NCBI GenBank assembly: GCA_039566865.1
Contig: CM076957.1
Span: forward strand, 13,401,896-13,465,895
Direction of reading: 5' to 3'
Length of the DNA stretch: 64,000 nt
Origin: Aurelia coerulea
Lineage: Eukaryota > Cnidaria > Scyphozoa > Semaeostomeae > Ulmaridae
Both the position numbers and the translations under genes were made by a program. Positions 9,578 to 20,290 of this stretch are shown here, piece after piece. Each line of letters starts with the position of its first letter. The stretch's first letter is position 1. Under the pieces are notes generated by a model, which had not been told where the DNA came from, ran no database searches, and saw only the letters and a program-made list of their open reading frames with translations.

Positions 9578-10864
9578 AACAATAGCTCTATCAAAATGGA
9601 TGCACGCTCAAAATGGTTAAACTCCGTCAACTTCAACGGGCTAGAAATCTTGTGTCCCAAGGAGGCACATGCCTGCACCTTTTTATATGGACTCCTGCAC
9701 CTTAGAACTAATGCTCTTGCAAATGTGAAAGCCAAACGGGGTCTGGAAGGGTGTCAAATAGCAACATTTGCCAACTCAGGGGGTAACATGACAAACGAAG
9801 ATTTTTGAGGCGGATTTTTTTCATAATGCAATTATTTACGCTTTTTTCAGAAAAAATTCATCTTAAGAAGTTGTATAATGAAACTGACTTCATCCAAATA
9901 TAGATACATGTTGTTCTTGTGCTATAGTTGTTCAAAACAGGGGGTATCCTAAGGTCTTTCCAAGACCAAACTGGCATCTATTGGCATAGAATTTTTCCAA
10001 AGATGGAATATCGTGCAAAAAGACACAATAGGAAACTTTTTTCTGAGGTTCTCTGATGCTTTGGTGCGCTTGGTGAAAATTAGAAGGAATTTTGAAAACA
10101 TCATCTGACAGGCATCTGTTGTTCTTATTTGGAATGACCCCATTGTGTCTTTTTGAACGATATTTCATCTTTGGAAAAATTCTATGCCAATAGATGCCAG
10201 TTTGGTCTTGGACAGACATGAGGATACCCCCTGTTTTGAACAACTATAGCACAAGCACAAGATGTACCTATATTCCGATGAAATCAATTTCATCATACAA
10301 CTTCCTAAAATGATTTCTTCTGAAAAAAAAGCGTAAATAATTGCATTATGAAAAAAATCCGCCTCAAAAATCTTCATTTGTCATGTTACCCCCTGTGTTG
10401 GCAAATGTTGCTATTTGACACCCTTCCAGACACCGTTTGGCTTTCACCTTTGCAAGAGCATCAGATCTCAGGTGCAGGAATCCATGTAAAAAATTGCAGG
10501 CATGTGCCTCCTTGGGACACAAGATTTCTAGCCCGTTGAAGTTGGCGGAATTTAACCATTTTGAGCGTGCATCCCTTTTGATAGAGCTATTGTTCTCATG
10601 TGAGATCAAAATTTTCTTGGTTTCTACACTTTTTCAGAACTTCGGCAGGTGCACTTTTGGGTGATATGAATTGCTATCTTCAGTGTTGCAAGATTTTTGC
10701 AAGATGCTCTTTGAAAATATGGAAAAATAGGCTTTTAGGCAAAAATGGACAGACTTGGCAACCCCCTGGATTAAGGAAAACCGTTTGGTCGTTTGAAATA
10801 TAGCATTGGGGGTAGATCAATGTTCTATTCCATAAAGCTGAAAAGTGCCATGACATTTATCGAT

Positions 10865-11905
10865 ATGCCCCAGAAATGCGGCTAGGTTTTACACAAAAAT
10901 TGGAACAAACTCAGTATTCTGCAGCCCTGGCTGACTCTGGTGCGCGGAGAGGTACAAATAGGCAAAGGCTTTACAATGAGTTGGGATGGGAAACCCTTTA
11001 TAGTAGAAGATGGTATCGTTCATTTTTCAATCTGAAAAGTAAACAGGTCCCAGAATATCTCTTTAATGAAATCCCTTCTGAACGACAAACCAGCTATAAT
11101 CTTAGAAATCAGAGGATGTATTCTCCCTCCATTGACAAGACTGTGCGTTTTTCAAATACATATTTTGGTAATGCGCCTTTTGAATGGAATTTACTGGATA
11201 GCGATACCAGGTGTTCCAAGTCAATTGCCGAATTCAAGCGAAAACTGCTCTCCAAGATACGTCCAACTGAAAACTGTGTTTACAACATATATGATATTGA
11301 GGGTATTAAAATCTTAACAAAATTGCGCTTGCAGTTCAGTGCACTAAATGAGCATAGGTTTAGGCACAGATTTAACGCCGTAAGTCCACTTTGCAATTGC
11401 GGTACAGCAAATGAGGATAATAAACATTTCCTCCTGCACTACCCTTTGTTTAACAACTCTCGTATGAATCTCCATGGCGAACTCTCAGAATTTCTGAACT
11501 TAGATATTCCCAACCTTGATGATAATTTCTTTTGTTCACTGCTATTGTATGGAAGTGCTGAATATCCGTATATCATCAACAGAATAATTCTTGAAGCTAC
11601 AATAAAGTACATTAAATCATCCAAGCGTTTTGATCTTGTAGATTACGAAACCTAGCATCCTCTGGAAACAAAGAATTCGTGCTTGATAAGTTAGTGACTG
11701 TATCTATGTGTGAATGTATCTGTGTGTATGTTTGTATGTAAGTCCGTATGTGTACGTGTGTACTAGTCAAATTAATTTGAAATTGTAAGTGTCATTCATA
11801 GTGGAAACTCGCTGACAATATGTCCTTTCCCACAATGGATGGCACGTAGTTTATAAATCTTGTTCTTTGTTACTTTTAATTGTTTTCATTGAATAGAAAA
11901 AAAAG
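10865..11905 (+). mobile_element. LINE family D 3' fragment with A-tail
   Basis: Holds the C-terminal domain and a 3' UTR with a (TG)n-like stretch (11697-11762), ending in A8 near 11904. The 5' end abuts the foldback. The same tail domain recurs at 15985-16139 (minus), 19223-19500 (minus), 25340-26009 and 46481-46880. Confidence 0.8.
10876..11655 (+). CDS. LINE family D C-terminal domain with CxC...H...C zinc-finger-like motif
   Basis: A 259-residue open frame of the region after RT. Blocks include NELGWETLYSRRWYRS, YNLRNQRMYSPS and LTKLRLQFSALNEHRF. The motif PLCNCGTANEDNKHFLLHYP resembles the Cys/His cluster found C-terminal to RT in many LINEs, although the last Cys is Tyr here. The rest of the polyprotein is missing, so this is a 5'-truncated copy despite having no stops. 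Confidence 0.8.
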   Translation: MRLGFTQKLEQTQYSAALADSGARRGTNRQRLYNELGWETLYSRRWYRSFFNLKSKQVPEYLFNEIPSERQTSYNLRNQRMYSPSIDKTVRFSNTYFGNAPFEWNLLDSDTRCSKSIAEFKRKLLSKIRPTENCVYNIYDIEGIKILTKLRLQFSALNEHRFRHRFNAVSPLCNCGTANEDNKHFLLHYPLFNNSRMNLHGELSEFLNLDIPNLDDNFFCSLLLYGSAEYPYIINRIILEATIKYIKSSKRFDLVDYET

Positions 11906-12530
11906 GGTGAAATCTACGTCATAATCAAATTTTTGGAAGACGTCGGGCTTTCCTATTTGTTACAAACTTGAATTTCAGAATTCTAGACAAGCAGAAGAAA
12001 TAGAATTATGTTTGTAGTTGTTATCTGCCCCCTAATGACCAATTATATGCGCAATGAAATTGCTGGATTATTACTGTATTGATACATAAATCGGAAAGCT
12101 TCATCAGAGACGCATTGTTAGACGCTATGTGGATTGACGAGATCAAAATTGAAGAGATGAGGTCACAGTATAGAATTAGATTATGTCCGTGCAATTATAA
12201 GAATTTCCATTAATTGTCAATAATGTGCATTAATATGGAAATACTCGGGAGTAAAATGAGTAGCAAAATTCTTAAACAAGTGAACGAGAAGACAGTTTGA
12301 AGCAAGTTATTGGGAAAATGGCGTCCAATGGTCTTCGAAAGTCGACATGGGTGGAAAGAAATGCAGTTGGAGTTGAATGTGAACGAGGGGATGACGAACA
12401 GAAGAATGAATCTGACACGGTGTTCCAACCTACTTGTACACATAGTGGGAACGAGTTTGCAATGATGTTTTTCTTTCGATGTCATCATATCATATGTCAT
12501 GGACACTTCACGTCTCTTTGCAAGCGTTTG
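11906..12530. other. Unassigned intergenic stretch
   Basis: A 109-codon plus-strand ORF (12297-12626) shows no motif and runs into low-complexity DNA. Nothing else is supportable. Confidence 0.4.
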
Positions 12531-12780
12531 CCACCTTATAATGTTTTACCATACAACTTTCGATTATTTCTCTTGAAAGACTTTTGGGATTATTTGGGAT
12601 TTTTACGATTCTTAAAGAGTTCGTAGGATTTTTTGGGATTTTTCTAAGATCTCCAAGAATCTTTGGAGATTTTCAGAAAAGTTGGAATATTTGTAAAATT
12701 TTGAGATTTTTGAATTTTTTTGGGATTTTCGAAGATGTTTTGAGATTTTTTCGAAGGTGTACAAGATTTTGGGAGTGATT
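12531..12780. repeat. Low-complexity GGGATTTTT-rich tract
   Basis: Irregular repeats of GGGATTTTT and AGATTTT motifs run for about 200 bp. The phenylalanine-rich ORF over it is a composition artefact. Confidence 0.6.
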
Positions 12781-13475
12781 TGCCCCATCGGCTTATCCCA
12801 TTTCTTGCTGGAAGGTCATGTGGCTACAACTGCACAGGCGCATCAAAACGCTCCGTAAAATTGAGGCAACGAGTAACACAACGATTGACAGTAGAGCCAG
12901 TAGAAGGAATCTTCCTTTACTTCGATTTTAAATTTTGCAAGTTAGCTTTCTTTCAGCTTCTAAGCTGTTCAAAGACGTAAACAGTGTACTAACATCCTCA
13001 AATAGTTTAGAATTTGGCGTACGCCAGAGTTGCAGGGCTCATAAAAAGTGTCAACCTATTTTCTTGAAAAAAGCTTCAGCATCAAATATCTTGTTAGCAG
13101 TGCTGTGTCAATCGTTACAGGCCACTTTTCTGCACTACTCATCATTAAGAGGGGCTCACCAATGAACCCAGCAAATAAGTTACTCAATGAACACCTCTCT
13201 GTAATAAAGATTTTTATAAAAAGCAGTCTCCGGGGGGGGGGGGGGCAAGAGGCTGAAACGTACGACTGTCAAGCGATGTGTCACTCGTGAAACATCACAC
13301 TAGAAGGCTCATCATGTGTAAAGTGAGAAGTTATGCCATTAAACGCATCATTTATCACGAACGATTGTTCAGAAACAAAAGATTACTATACATGCAGAGA
13401 AATTAATGATATGTAAATATCTCCGCTTGCAAAATGTTCATTGAAAATTCAATATTTTGTTCTATAGCCTTTGTT
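12781..13475. other. Unassigned stretch with a G12 tract
   Basis: Contains a run of 12 G near 13231 and short ORFs without motifs. No repeat structure could be resolved. Confidence 0.35.
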
Positions 13476-13900
13476 TTAAACTATGGCCTTCAATCGCTTG
13501 TCCATGTTCGCAATTGTTTTGTCAATTAATTGACGACTGAAGTTGTGAAGGGTCGCAACCACCCGTTTCTCAAATGCTGCAACAGTTTCTTGGACAAGTT
13601 TCTGCTCCAGGGCCTCTTTCCGTAACTCGTGGCGAACATTTTAGACAACATTTTCGATTCGGGTTGAGTTCAGGGGATCGTGGGGAATTTCTATGACGTT
13701 TGCACTAATTTCTTTTATTGCAGACTAAGCAGCAGCACTTTTCTCACAGGCATCGATGTCCATTACAAAATAGTTCATGCCCCTAGCGTTTCTGTCTATC
13801 ACTTTGCCTCTCTTCAGTGCCTTTCCAAGGTCATTTTTTACAAACTCTGCAAAGTACTCTCCAGTCATGTGCTCTACCTAAATCGTTCACCTATTCCCTA
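13476..13900 (-). pseudogene. Tc1/mariner-type transposase, C-terminal relic
   Basis: Reading from HMTGEYFAEFVKNDLGKAL (about 13872) the frame gives a DDE-like catalytic Asp in FVMDIDACEKSAAA, then EIPHDP and RIEN. The last two match the IPP-SPDLNPIEN block of Tc1/mariner/IS630 enzymes with substitutions. It ends KRLKAIV at a stop (13476-13478). At least two in-frame stops (after KSAAA and after RIENVV) show it is dead. More of the gene may lie up to about 14110, but the frame could not be followed. No TIR pair was established. Confidence 0.75.
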
Positions 13901-14280
13901 TGAATTGCACGGTACCTACTATTTCATGGCAGTTGTACACGCCGTGAGACCTATTTTTAAGGTGTACTATGCCACTTTCCAAGATAACACGTGCAAAAAT
14001 CTTTTTCCTATGCCTTGCAAGTATTTCCGGTCAAATGAAAAGTTTCCTGCAGTAATAACTGAGCATTCCCCAAGAGCACAGAAATCCCTTCATTTCTCAT
14101 ATCGATGACGTCATAATTTCATCATTAACGTTTTGAGATAACTTTTTACACCTGCATGTTGATAAGTACACAAAACTGTATACGTACGCCAATTTTGGCT
14201 CACATTCATGCACTTTTTCAAAAATTGCCCTCTCGGACAATCCATGCCAAAACTCTCGAAAAAAATCACATATTTTAGAT

Positions 14281-14440
14281 CAGCTCTCCCCCCTTCCCCC
14301 TTACAATGTTGGTCCCTTGTGCGATTACGCATTTCTCACGGGCACAAAAACGCAGCCAAAGCCATCTTCTTCATATCTGGTGATCAGTGCTTCAGACCAA
14401 CATTTTTCAGGGGGGCAGGAGGGGCAGGGAAAAAGAGAAA
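14281..14440. repeat. Small foldback with C-rich/G-rich arms
   Basis: CTCTCCCCCCTTCCCCC followed by ACAATGTTGGTC on the left is mirrored by GACCAACAT and GGGGGGCAGGAGGGG on the right. A similar polyC plus CAATGTTG design is present at 20916-21140. Confidence 0.5.
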
Positions 14441-14529
14441 CAATAAGTTTCCTGCAATGTATTTTGGATGCTTCGTCAGACAAGAAAGCAGAGAAATGAC
14501 ATGTCTTTTTCAAGTTGTTTTGGCAAGGA

Positions 14530-14825
14530 TTGTACCTTCAAAAAATAACTCCGCCAATCCTGGAGATACTTTAACCGGCATCCAAACTTGTACACCCAAA
14601 CATCTGGAGATTAGATTGCTTCAGAAAAAATCGGGAAATCTCCTCGAGCAGTCTCTTGTCCTGGTTGCGTTTTATGAACGTAGGTAAAATTTAGAAAATC
14701 TTCACAGGTTTCTTTTGTCTACTTCGCTTTTTAGCAGTCTGATTGGTCCGTGAAAATGAGGCTTTGGCGGTTTCGACCATAGGCTACGAGCAACCGGCTA
14801 TGTACGACGAATGATTCCTATGCTG
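14530..14825. repeat. Dispersed repeat R, copy 1
   Basis: About 290 bp alignable with 35735-36028. Shared blocks include GGCATCCAAACTTGTA, CCCAAACATCTGG, TTGTCCTGGTTGCGTTTTATGAA and CTGATTGGTCCGTGAAAATG. No ORF, A-tail or TIR was recognised. Copy 1 is interrupted on the right by LINE 3' UTR sequence. Confidence 0.7.
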
Positions 14826-15141
14826 TGACGGGAACGGTTGTTGTCGTTCTTGTTTCCTCGGCCGGGGTTCCGATTGTTCACCATTATATTTTGGCCTGAT
14901 GTGAAACCGGCTCAAACATATATTTGTAAAATGTTTTTATAATTAGCATTGCTATCCGTATTAGTTGTAGCGTGGTATGTATAGTAGTCTATATTGGTTG
15001 TATTTTAGTTTATATTAATTCCAGGGGGTAGACATGATATTTTGCTCCTCCAGGCCCCCGTCCTTGTAGTGTAGTATAGTAGATTGTAGGTAGTGTTTAG
15101 GTAATTTTTGTTGTAAATTTTTGTATTGAATGAAAAAAAAA
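14826..15141 (+). mobile_element. LINE family D 3'-UTR-only insertion
   Basis: Homologous to the 3' UTR at 47050-47405: CCTCGGCC(G/A)GGGTTCCGA, TTATATTTTGGCCTGAT, GTGAAACCGGCTCAAA and GTATTAGTTGTAGCGTGGTAT. It ends in A9. An extremely 5'-truncated copy with no coding sequence. Confidence 0.75.
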
Positions 15142-15421
15142 TTAATTTCAATATACCAATCTTCTAAATAACGTTTTAACGCAGATGCTATTGTACGGTT
15201 GTAAACATTTTCCCGCCGAAAATGATAAAATATACTCCTGTTAACTCTACGAATTCTTAAATAAATCTGGTCGTTTAATTACATGCAAGGCAATCTATTT
15301 GCAATAACACCACATTGCTCATTGAAAACATTTAAATTGTTTTAATCGCAGACATTTCTCGTGATATCTAATTCAAGCCAAATTTTGCAGTTTTTATCCA
15401 AAATAGCTGCGGGGAAGTTAC

Positions 15422-15503
15422 AAAATTTTGCTTCCCAGGGTATCATTCCAGTAGTATTGCATAGCAATTTTGTGAGTCGTGTGGCTTGTAATATGTATTG
15501 TAA
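15422..15503 (-). CDS. Possible kinesin-3 exon (tentative)
   Basis: A candidate exon between an AG acceptor and GTAACT. It continues the phase of the exon at 15569-15608 and reads VTIHITSHTTHKIAMQYYW. The QYYW part is reminiscent of the conserved F-C-Y-FW stretch after the KIF13 stalk, but the segment expected before it is missing and the match is weak. Confidence 0.25.
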
Positions 15504-15568
15504 CTTTCCATTGGAATTAAAAAAATGATCACTTAGAGTACTAACAAAGGCTTCAAAGGTTAAATTAC

Positions 15569-15608
15569 CTGAAATACGTCTGATGTCAACCATTAACTTG
15601 CCACAAAC
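15569..15608 (-). CDS. KIF13: KIF13-like kinesin-3, exon 8 of those found
   Basis: A 40-bp exon between attatag and gtaattt, reading VCGKLMVDIRRIS plus one base. It directly continues the QQGE end of the previous exon and corresponds to the GEVAG-LHVEV-R-SG stretch of KIF13 proteins. Entry phase 0, exit phase 1. The next exon toward the C-terminus was not securely found. Confidence 0.8.
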
Positions 15609-15984
15609 CTATAATTACAAATAGCGTAGATATGCAAGTTAATATAGACAACATCAACTATATCAGTTGCAAAAACATTGTGATGCACACATCTACTTCC
15701 CATCGCATACCAACATACCTCTAAAGTAACTGAAACTTCTTTTAGATATAGGGTGTCCCAAAAAAATTGTGCCTCGATTGCGTGAAGATTGCAACGAAAC
15801 GGCAAACGATGCTCGCCAAGCTTTTGCAAAATGTTGTTCTTCAGGTATTCAATTGAAATTAGCTACAATCCCAGTAAATGTCAGTGGAAAATGATGGAGC
15901 TATGACCTTCAGGAGACCAAATTTACCTGATGACTGACACCAGAAGTTGGCCATTTTTTCTTACTATTTTCAGCGATAAATAGA
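15609..15984. other. Intron; mariner-like end motif
   Basis: TAGGGTGTCCCAAAAAAATT at about 15747 resembles Tc1/mariner TIR starts, but no matching right end was found. Otherwise unassigned. Confidence 0.35.
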
Positions 15985-16139
15985 TTGATAGAGGAAATGA
16001 AACAGCAACCCCCCAATGCTCGCATTAGTCTTTCCAGTGGACCACAATCACAACTGGGGCCCAGACAGTCAAAATCATGCCAAAATATATGTTCATTCAA
16101 TGCACTAAACTTTATTAGCTTTTTTTGTGAGTCATTCAA
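15985..16139 (-). pseudogene. LINE family D tail relic
   Basis: The minus strand reads KFSALNEHIFWHDFDCLGPS then CDCGP, matching FSALNEHRF and PLCNCG of the frame at 10876-11655. Beyond that the frame decays. Confidence 0.65.
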
Positions 16140-16229
16140 AATAAATTACCAGCAAAAACTAACTTTATGACTTTTAAGCAAGCTACTTTTTTCCAAAACG
16201 TAGATCACTGCACTCCCTTGTCATTTGTC

Positions 16230-17660
16230 TGCTTAACTGTACCAATGACTGGTATCTTAATATGGAAAAGGGTCAGTATATAGCGATGGTATTCATACAC
16301 CTCAAACAAGCTTTTCAAAAAATTCTACTTAAAAATGGCAAAGTATGCATGGTATCATAGGTCTTGAGAATACCCAGTTTGCATCTTATCTGAATAATAG
16401 AATGCAATTCTGGAGAGTAAATGGTGTATCATCACAGCTAGACGATATAAATTGTGGGGTGCCACAAGGCTCTTGTCTTGGCCCTCTTCTGTTTTGATCT
16501 AAATTTATCATCTGCCATTTTCTCTGCAAAATAGTCAAGTTACCATGCATACGGATGATATCACGATATCATATTCTTCCAAATACATCGATGATCTCAA
16601 CGAAAACCTAAATAGAGACTTGAACTGCCTGAGACAATGGCTTTAAGGAGATAAACTGTCTTTAAATGTCATTAAGACTCAAGCCATGACGGCCAAATCT
16701 TTAAAAGATCTGTGACAAAAAGGTTCAATCCCCTTCCTTTGCTATTTATGACTTACAAGTTGATCAACTAGATCAGCATCTTGTTTGGGATGAGCACACG
16801 AGACTCGCGGGTTCTAATGTCTCTGGTGCTTTAGGGTACTTCAAGTATACTAAGAAATTGCTACCCCAGGAAACTCTTTGCCAAAACTATAGAGGTATCG
16901 TAGAACTGCACTTCCGCTATTGTTGCTCTGCGTAGGGGAGCTCTAGCCGCCAGAATTGTGACAAATAGTAGCTATGGTGCATCTGCTGATGACTGATACA
17001 AAAGTTGCAGTGGCCAACTATTGCTGAAACTATCAAATAAGATACAGCGATAATCATTTACAAATTTGTAAATGGTCTCGTACCCACGTATCTCTCAATT
17101 TTTCTCTATTTTTTCAAAGAACTCTTCACGGGAAACTGTCATGTTGAGAAGCTCTTTCATTTTCATATCCTTTATACACGATGGCCCCATCAGCCAAGAA
17201 TGACTGCATTTCAGGGAGCTCGTGTTCTGATTAATCGTGAGACTGACTTGCGAGTCCCATTTTAAGACGACTATCGGACAGAAACCACTATTATATCGTG
17301 GTGCACATCTTTGGAACAGCCTTTAACCCGAGGCTAAGCAAGCGCCCTCTTTAACCATCAACCTTCAAGCATGATCATGGATGGCGAGTTACGGTTGGAT
17401 TGGATTGGGTTGGGTCAGATTATGTGCATGCCCTTGGATGCCACGAGGAATTGTGGCATTTCGGGGTGGTTTGATTGTGTCCTGCCACTTTTGGTATCAA
17501 TTTCTTACATATTTAGTTTAGTAACTAGCTTATGTATTTTGTAAGAAGGTTATGTATTTTCGTTTTGACATATCAAATCGTAAATTTTACATTTTTTCAC
17601 GGCCCCCTGAAAAGCAGTCTTAGCAGAAGAGGTTACCGTGCATAAAGAGTATAAAAGAAA
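16230..17660 (+). pseudogene. Decayed LINE family A copy (RT to 3' end)
   Basis: Recognisable pieces in order are DWYLNMEKGQYIAMVFIHLKQ, ASYLNNRMQFWRVNG, GVPQGSCLGPLLF followed by a stop, a frameshifted palm with a degraded YADD-like stretch, DKLSLNVIKTQAM, and LHFRYCCSA. Many stops and frameshifts. The 3' hairpin (17598-17640; CACGG pairing CCGTG) and an A-rich tail are preserved. It lies in the intron between the exons at 17899 and 15569. Confidence 0.85.
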
Positions 17661-17898
17661 GAATAAAAACGAAATAGAAATGTGTTGGCTTGCAGCTGCT
17701 TCATTGCTAGCGGGCACTGGACAGTCACACAAATGCTATATTCAATCTGCAAACTTGTAATGTGCTTCATAACATTATCAAGCATATTGGACAGAACCAG
17801 CTATCACACCTATAGTTTCATCAAGCAGGCAAAACGTTACGTATTCACAAAACAGAGAAAAAAGCTAGCAATTTGAATTTGACATTGAGAAAACCTAC

Positions 17899-18042
17899 CT
17901 CTCCTTGTTGGCTAATAATCGGCGCAGCATAATCCAAGGGAACATTTTCAAAAAGGCACTCTAACCATATGGTTGCAACACCAATCAATGTGTGACATTC
18001 GACTTCATAAAATAAACCGTCGTCATCGAAACTATCATTGTC
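17899..18042 (-). CDS. KIF13: KIF13-like kinesin-3, exon 7 of those found
   Basis: 144 bp (48 codons, phase 0-0) between ttttctag and gtaggttt. It reads DNDSFDDDGLFYEVECHTLI then GVATIWLECLFENVPLDYAA and PIISQQGE. This matches the DPFYD---HSLIGVANVFL--LFYDV-L-Y--PII-Q-GE block just after the KIF13 stalk. The preceding exon is 12.4 kb away, across an intron full of transposons. Confidence 0.9.
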
Positions 18043-18340
18043 CTAGAAAACAAAATTAAAGAGTACAACGAGAATACATTAGGCTATGAGAATGCGCCAA
18101 AATGGCGACTGGTGTGTGCAAAACACGGAGAGAGAAATTATCAGTTTTCCTTGAGATAGGATGCCTCATATCAAACTATCCATTCAAAGGAATCCAGTTT
18201 AAACATACAGGAAAAGAAAAATGCAAATAAAAGATTACTGGGTATGATGATTGCAAAGATTCAGACGGATTTTGAGCTGTACTGCACTGGCGTTTGCCTT
18301 TGTTTGTCATCTTATTTTGATTCAATTTAATTTTAGCTTC

Positions 18341-20165
18341 TAAAAAGCTAGCCCATCCCATTGTTTTATTAGTCTCTTAAATGTTTGAATGTTTTCAGCT
18401 AATTTAATTTTTAGGCAAAGCATTCCAAATTTGTGGTCCTAACGATAAGAGACTGTTTGAACCAAAAGTAACTTGGTTTGGTCTATGATGAATTAATTCG
18501 CTTGGGATCCTTGCTGACCTTGTTGTTTGTTTTAGTTTGAAAATACCCTGCATGGATTTATTTTGAGACAGTTTTATAGATTTCAATACAAAGAGTTCTG
18601 AGACGGCTGATTCTCATCGTGAATTTCCCAGCTTTAGAAAGTAAGTCGTCATAAGAGCTTGTAGAGTCATTGTAAAGAAATCTAAGGGCTCGTTCATGGA
18701 TCTTCTCAATTTTTTTCACTGACTTTTCAGAGGAAAAATGCCAAACCAGAGGGCAGTAATTAAAATTTGAAAAACGACGCTTTGGACCAATATCTCTTTG
18801 GCTTTAAACTCCATATAACCCTTTAGTCTTTTAGTGCGTTTAGCTGCGCAGCGGCTTTCCTGCATTGATCGGAAATGTGGCCGTCAAAGGTTAGTCTGTG
18901 ATCGATTTTTAACCCCAGAAGTCTTAATGCATTTTCAGATTGAATTTGTTTGCCTTTTATGGTTAGTTGTTCCTCTATTGTGTCGTCTTTTTTTTTTTAC
19001 ATTCAATCTAAAAACTTACAATGCACTTTACTTAATTACACTACTTACAAAATACTATACCCTACTACTATTACAATACCATTTGGAGCAAAAAACTATG
19101 ACTGCCTCATGGCAACATAAAACAGGGAACACGAACATAGCACTACACGTAACGACATGAAGAAGGGAATGGAAGGAAATGGAAGGAAACGGGAAGATTT
19201 CTTGGGATAATATGAAAAATCTTTAATCAAGACGTTCTCTCTTGAGGATGTACGTAATAGTCAAAGTTAGAATTGATCTGTTTACCTCACAAGACAGACT
19301 CTCATCAACGTACAAAAGAAGTTGCAAAAAGCTGTTGCTCCAGACAGAATGCCCACTATTTTGAAGTACAACATTAACATCAGTGAGAAGATTGCATCTG
19401 TGTTCTTTAAAAGAATCGCAAAGCAGCAAAAAGTGTTCCGTATCCTCTGTACCATCATTGTGTAAAATTGTGTCTAAATTTGTGAAAATTGAGTTTGCTC
19501 AGCCCGACCCTGAGTTGAGTTAAATATGCAACCCCTTTTGGATCATGAATACCATATACGGAGTTCGCAGGTGGCCTTATCTGTGCAGATAGTTTTTAAA
19601 AATGCTAACAGTGGGTGATGCTCTGATCTCAAGATCAAGTTTGTTCCATTACAATAAACAGTGAGGATAAAAACTGGCTTTGGATTTTTCCGTTCTTGCC
19701 CTTATTTGCCCTTATTGTGTCATCTCTACCCTTTGTTACTACGATGGCATGGAATTTGTCCGGATTTGCAATCATTTGGTTCCTTTCAAGCCAATCTATG
19801 GCAACATTTGATTCTTGTTCTAATATTCTAACCAGTTTTGGGAATGATTTTGAAAAAGCCGTTAGAGTATTATCGTCTGCATAATTATGTAAAGTAGCTT
19901 TCTCTATTATATAAAGATAAAGATCGTTTATGTATAAGTTAGACAAGATTGGACCAAGAACAGATCCTTGCGGTACACCAGAAAATATGAGTTGGAAAGT
20001 ACTATACGTGTTGTTAATACACACTGACTGTTGTCTACGTTTCAGGTATGAATAGATAGAAACGAGTGCATCTTCATGAACACCATACGCAGATAATTTT
20101 GCAACAAGTAGATCATGTGGGATGCAGTCAAATGCTTTCGAAAGGTCCATCAATACGGCCCCCAC
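18341..20165 (-). pseudogene. Older LINE copy (RT to C-terminus), interrupted by a younger LINE
   Basis: Read on the minus strand: 20165 to 19725 gives LMDLSKAFDCIPHDLL, GVPQGSVLGP, HNYADDNTLTAF and NPDKFHAIVVTKGRDDTI. After removing 18988-19712 the frame continues at 18987 with EEQLTIKGKQI, LRLLGLKIDHRLTFDGHI, LVQSVVFQILI, LGPQIWNALP and finally IQTFKRLIKQWDG, stopping near 18345. An in-frame stop follows LLSKAGNSR. The 5' end is truncated at about 20165. LGLKID--L-FD-HI and LG--IWN-LP are standard LINE RT tail blocks. Confidence 0.85.
18988..19712 (-). mobile_element. Nested 5'-truncated LINE family D, minus strand
   Basis: Flanked by 12-bp direct repeats TATTGTGTC(G/A)TC (18976-18987 and 19713-19724). 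Its 3' end is the T11 run at 18988-18998 (polyA of the minus strand). Coding remnants are GQIRARTEKSKASFYPHCLL, NDGTEDTEHFLLLCDSF and ITYILKRERLD (stop near 19223), with frameshifts and stops. The family-typical TEDTEHFLLLC replaces the CxC form of other copies. Confidence 0.85.
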
Positions 20166-20290
20166 AGGGCCCCCACAACATTATCATTGTCAAGGTTTCA
20201 TCCCCATTCTTCGATCATTCTTACCAGGACATGCTGTGTGGTATATTGCTGTCTATATGCGTGGGATGGGCCTTAATGTAGAACAAGGGA
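20166..20290. other. Junction between two opposed LINE fragments
   Basis: A short unassigned segment with a GGGCCC-rich junction at 20155-20175, separating minus-strand RT sequence from plus-strand LINE 5' sequence. Confidence 0.35.

Larger units (their letters stand above)
8858..10864. mobile_element. Large foldback element (second type) with nested LINE
   Basis: The left arm (8858-9142 plus 9585-10030) is the reverse complement of the right arm (10142-10864), with an ~110-bp loop. Ends read ATCGATAAATGTCATGGCAC. Arms are about 80-85 percent alike by eye, so this copy is older than the element at 5018. The left arm is split by a LINE fragment (9143-9577). No target duplication or transposase was found; small ORFs appear in mirrored pairs. 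Without the LINE it is about 1.57 kb. Confidence 0.85.

Noticed and set aside
12297..12626. 109-codon ORF
   Set aside because: Its second half is low-complexity DNA and no motif is visible.
15747..15766. Complete mariner-like element from TAGGGTGTCCC
   Set aside because: No matching inverted end could be found nearby.
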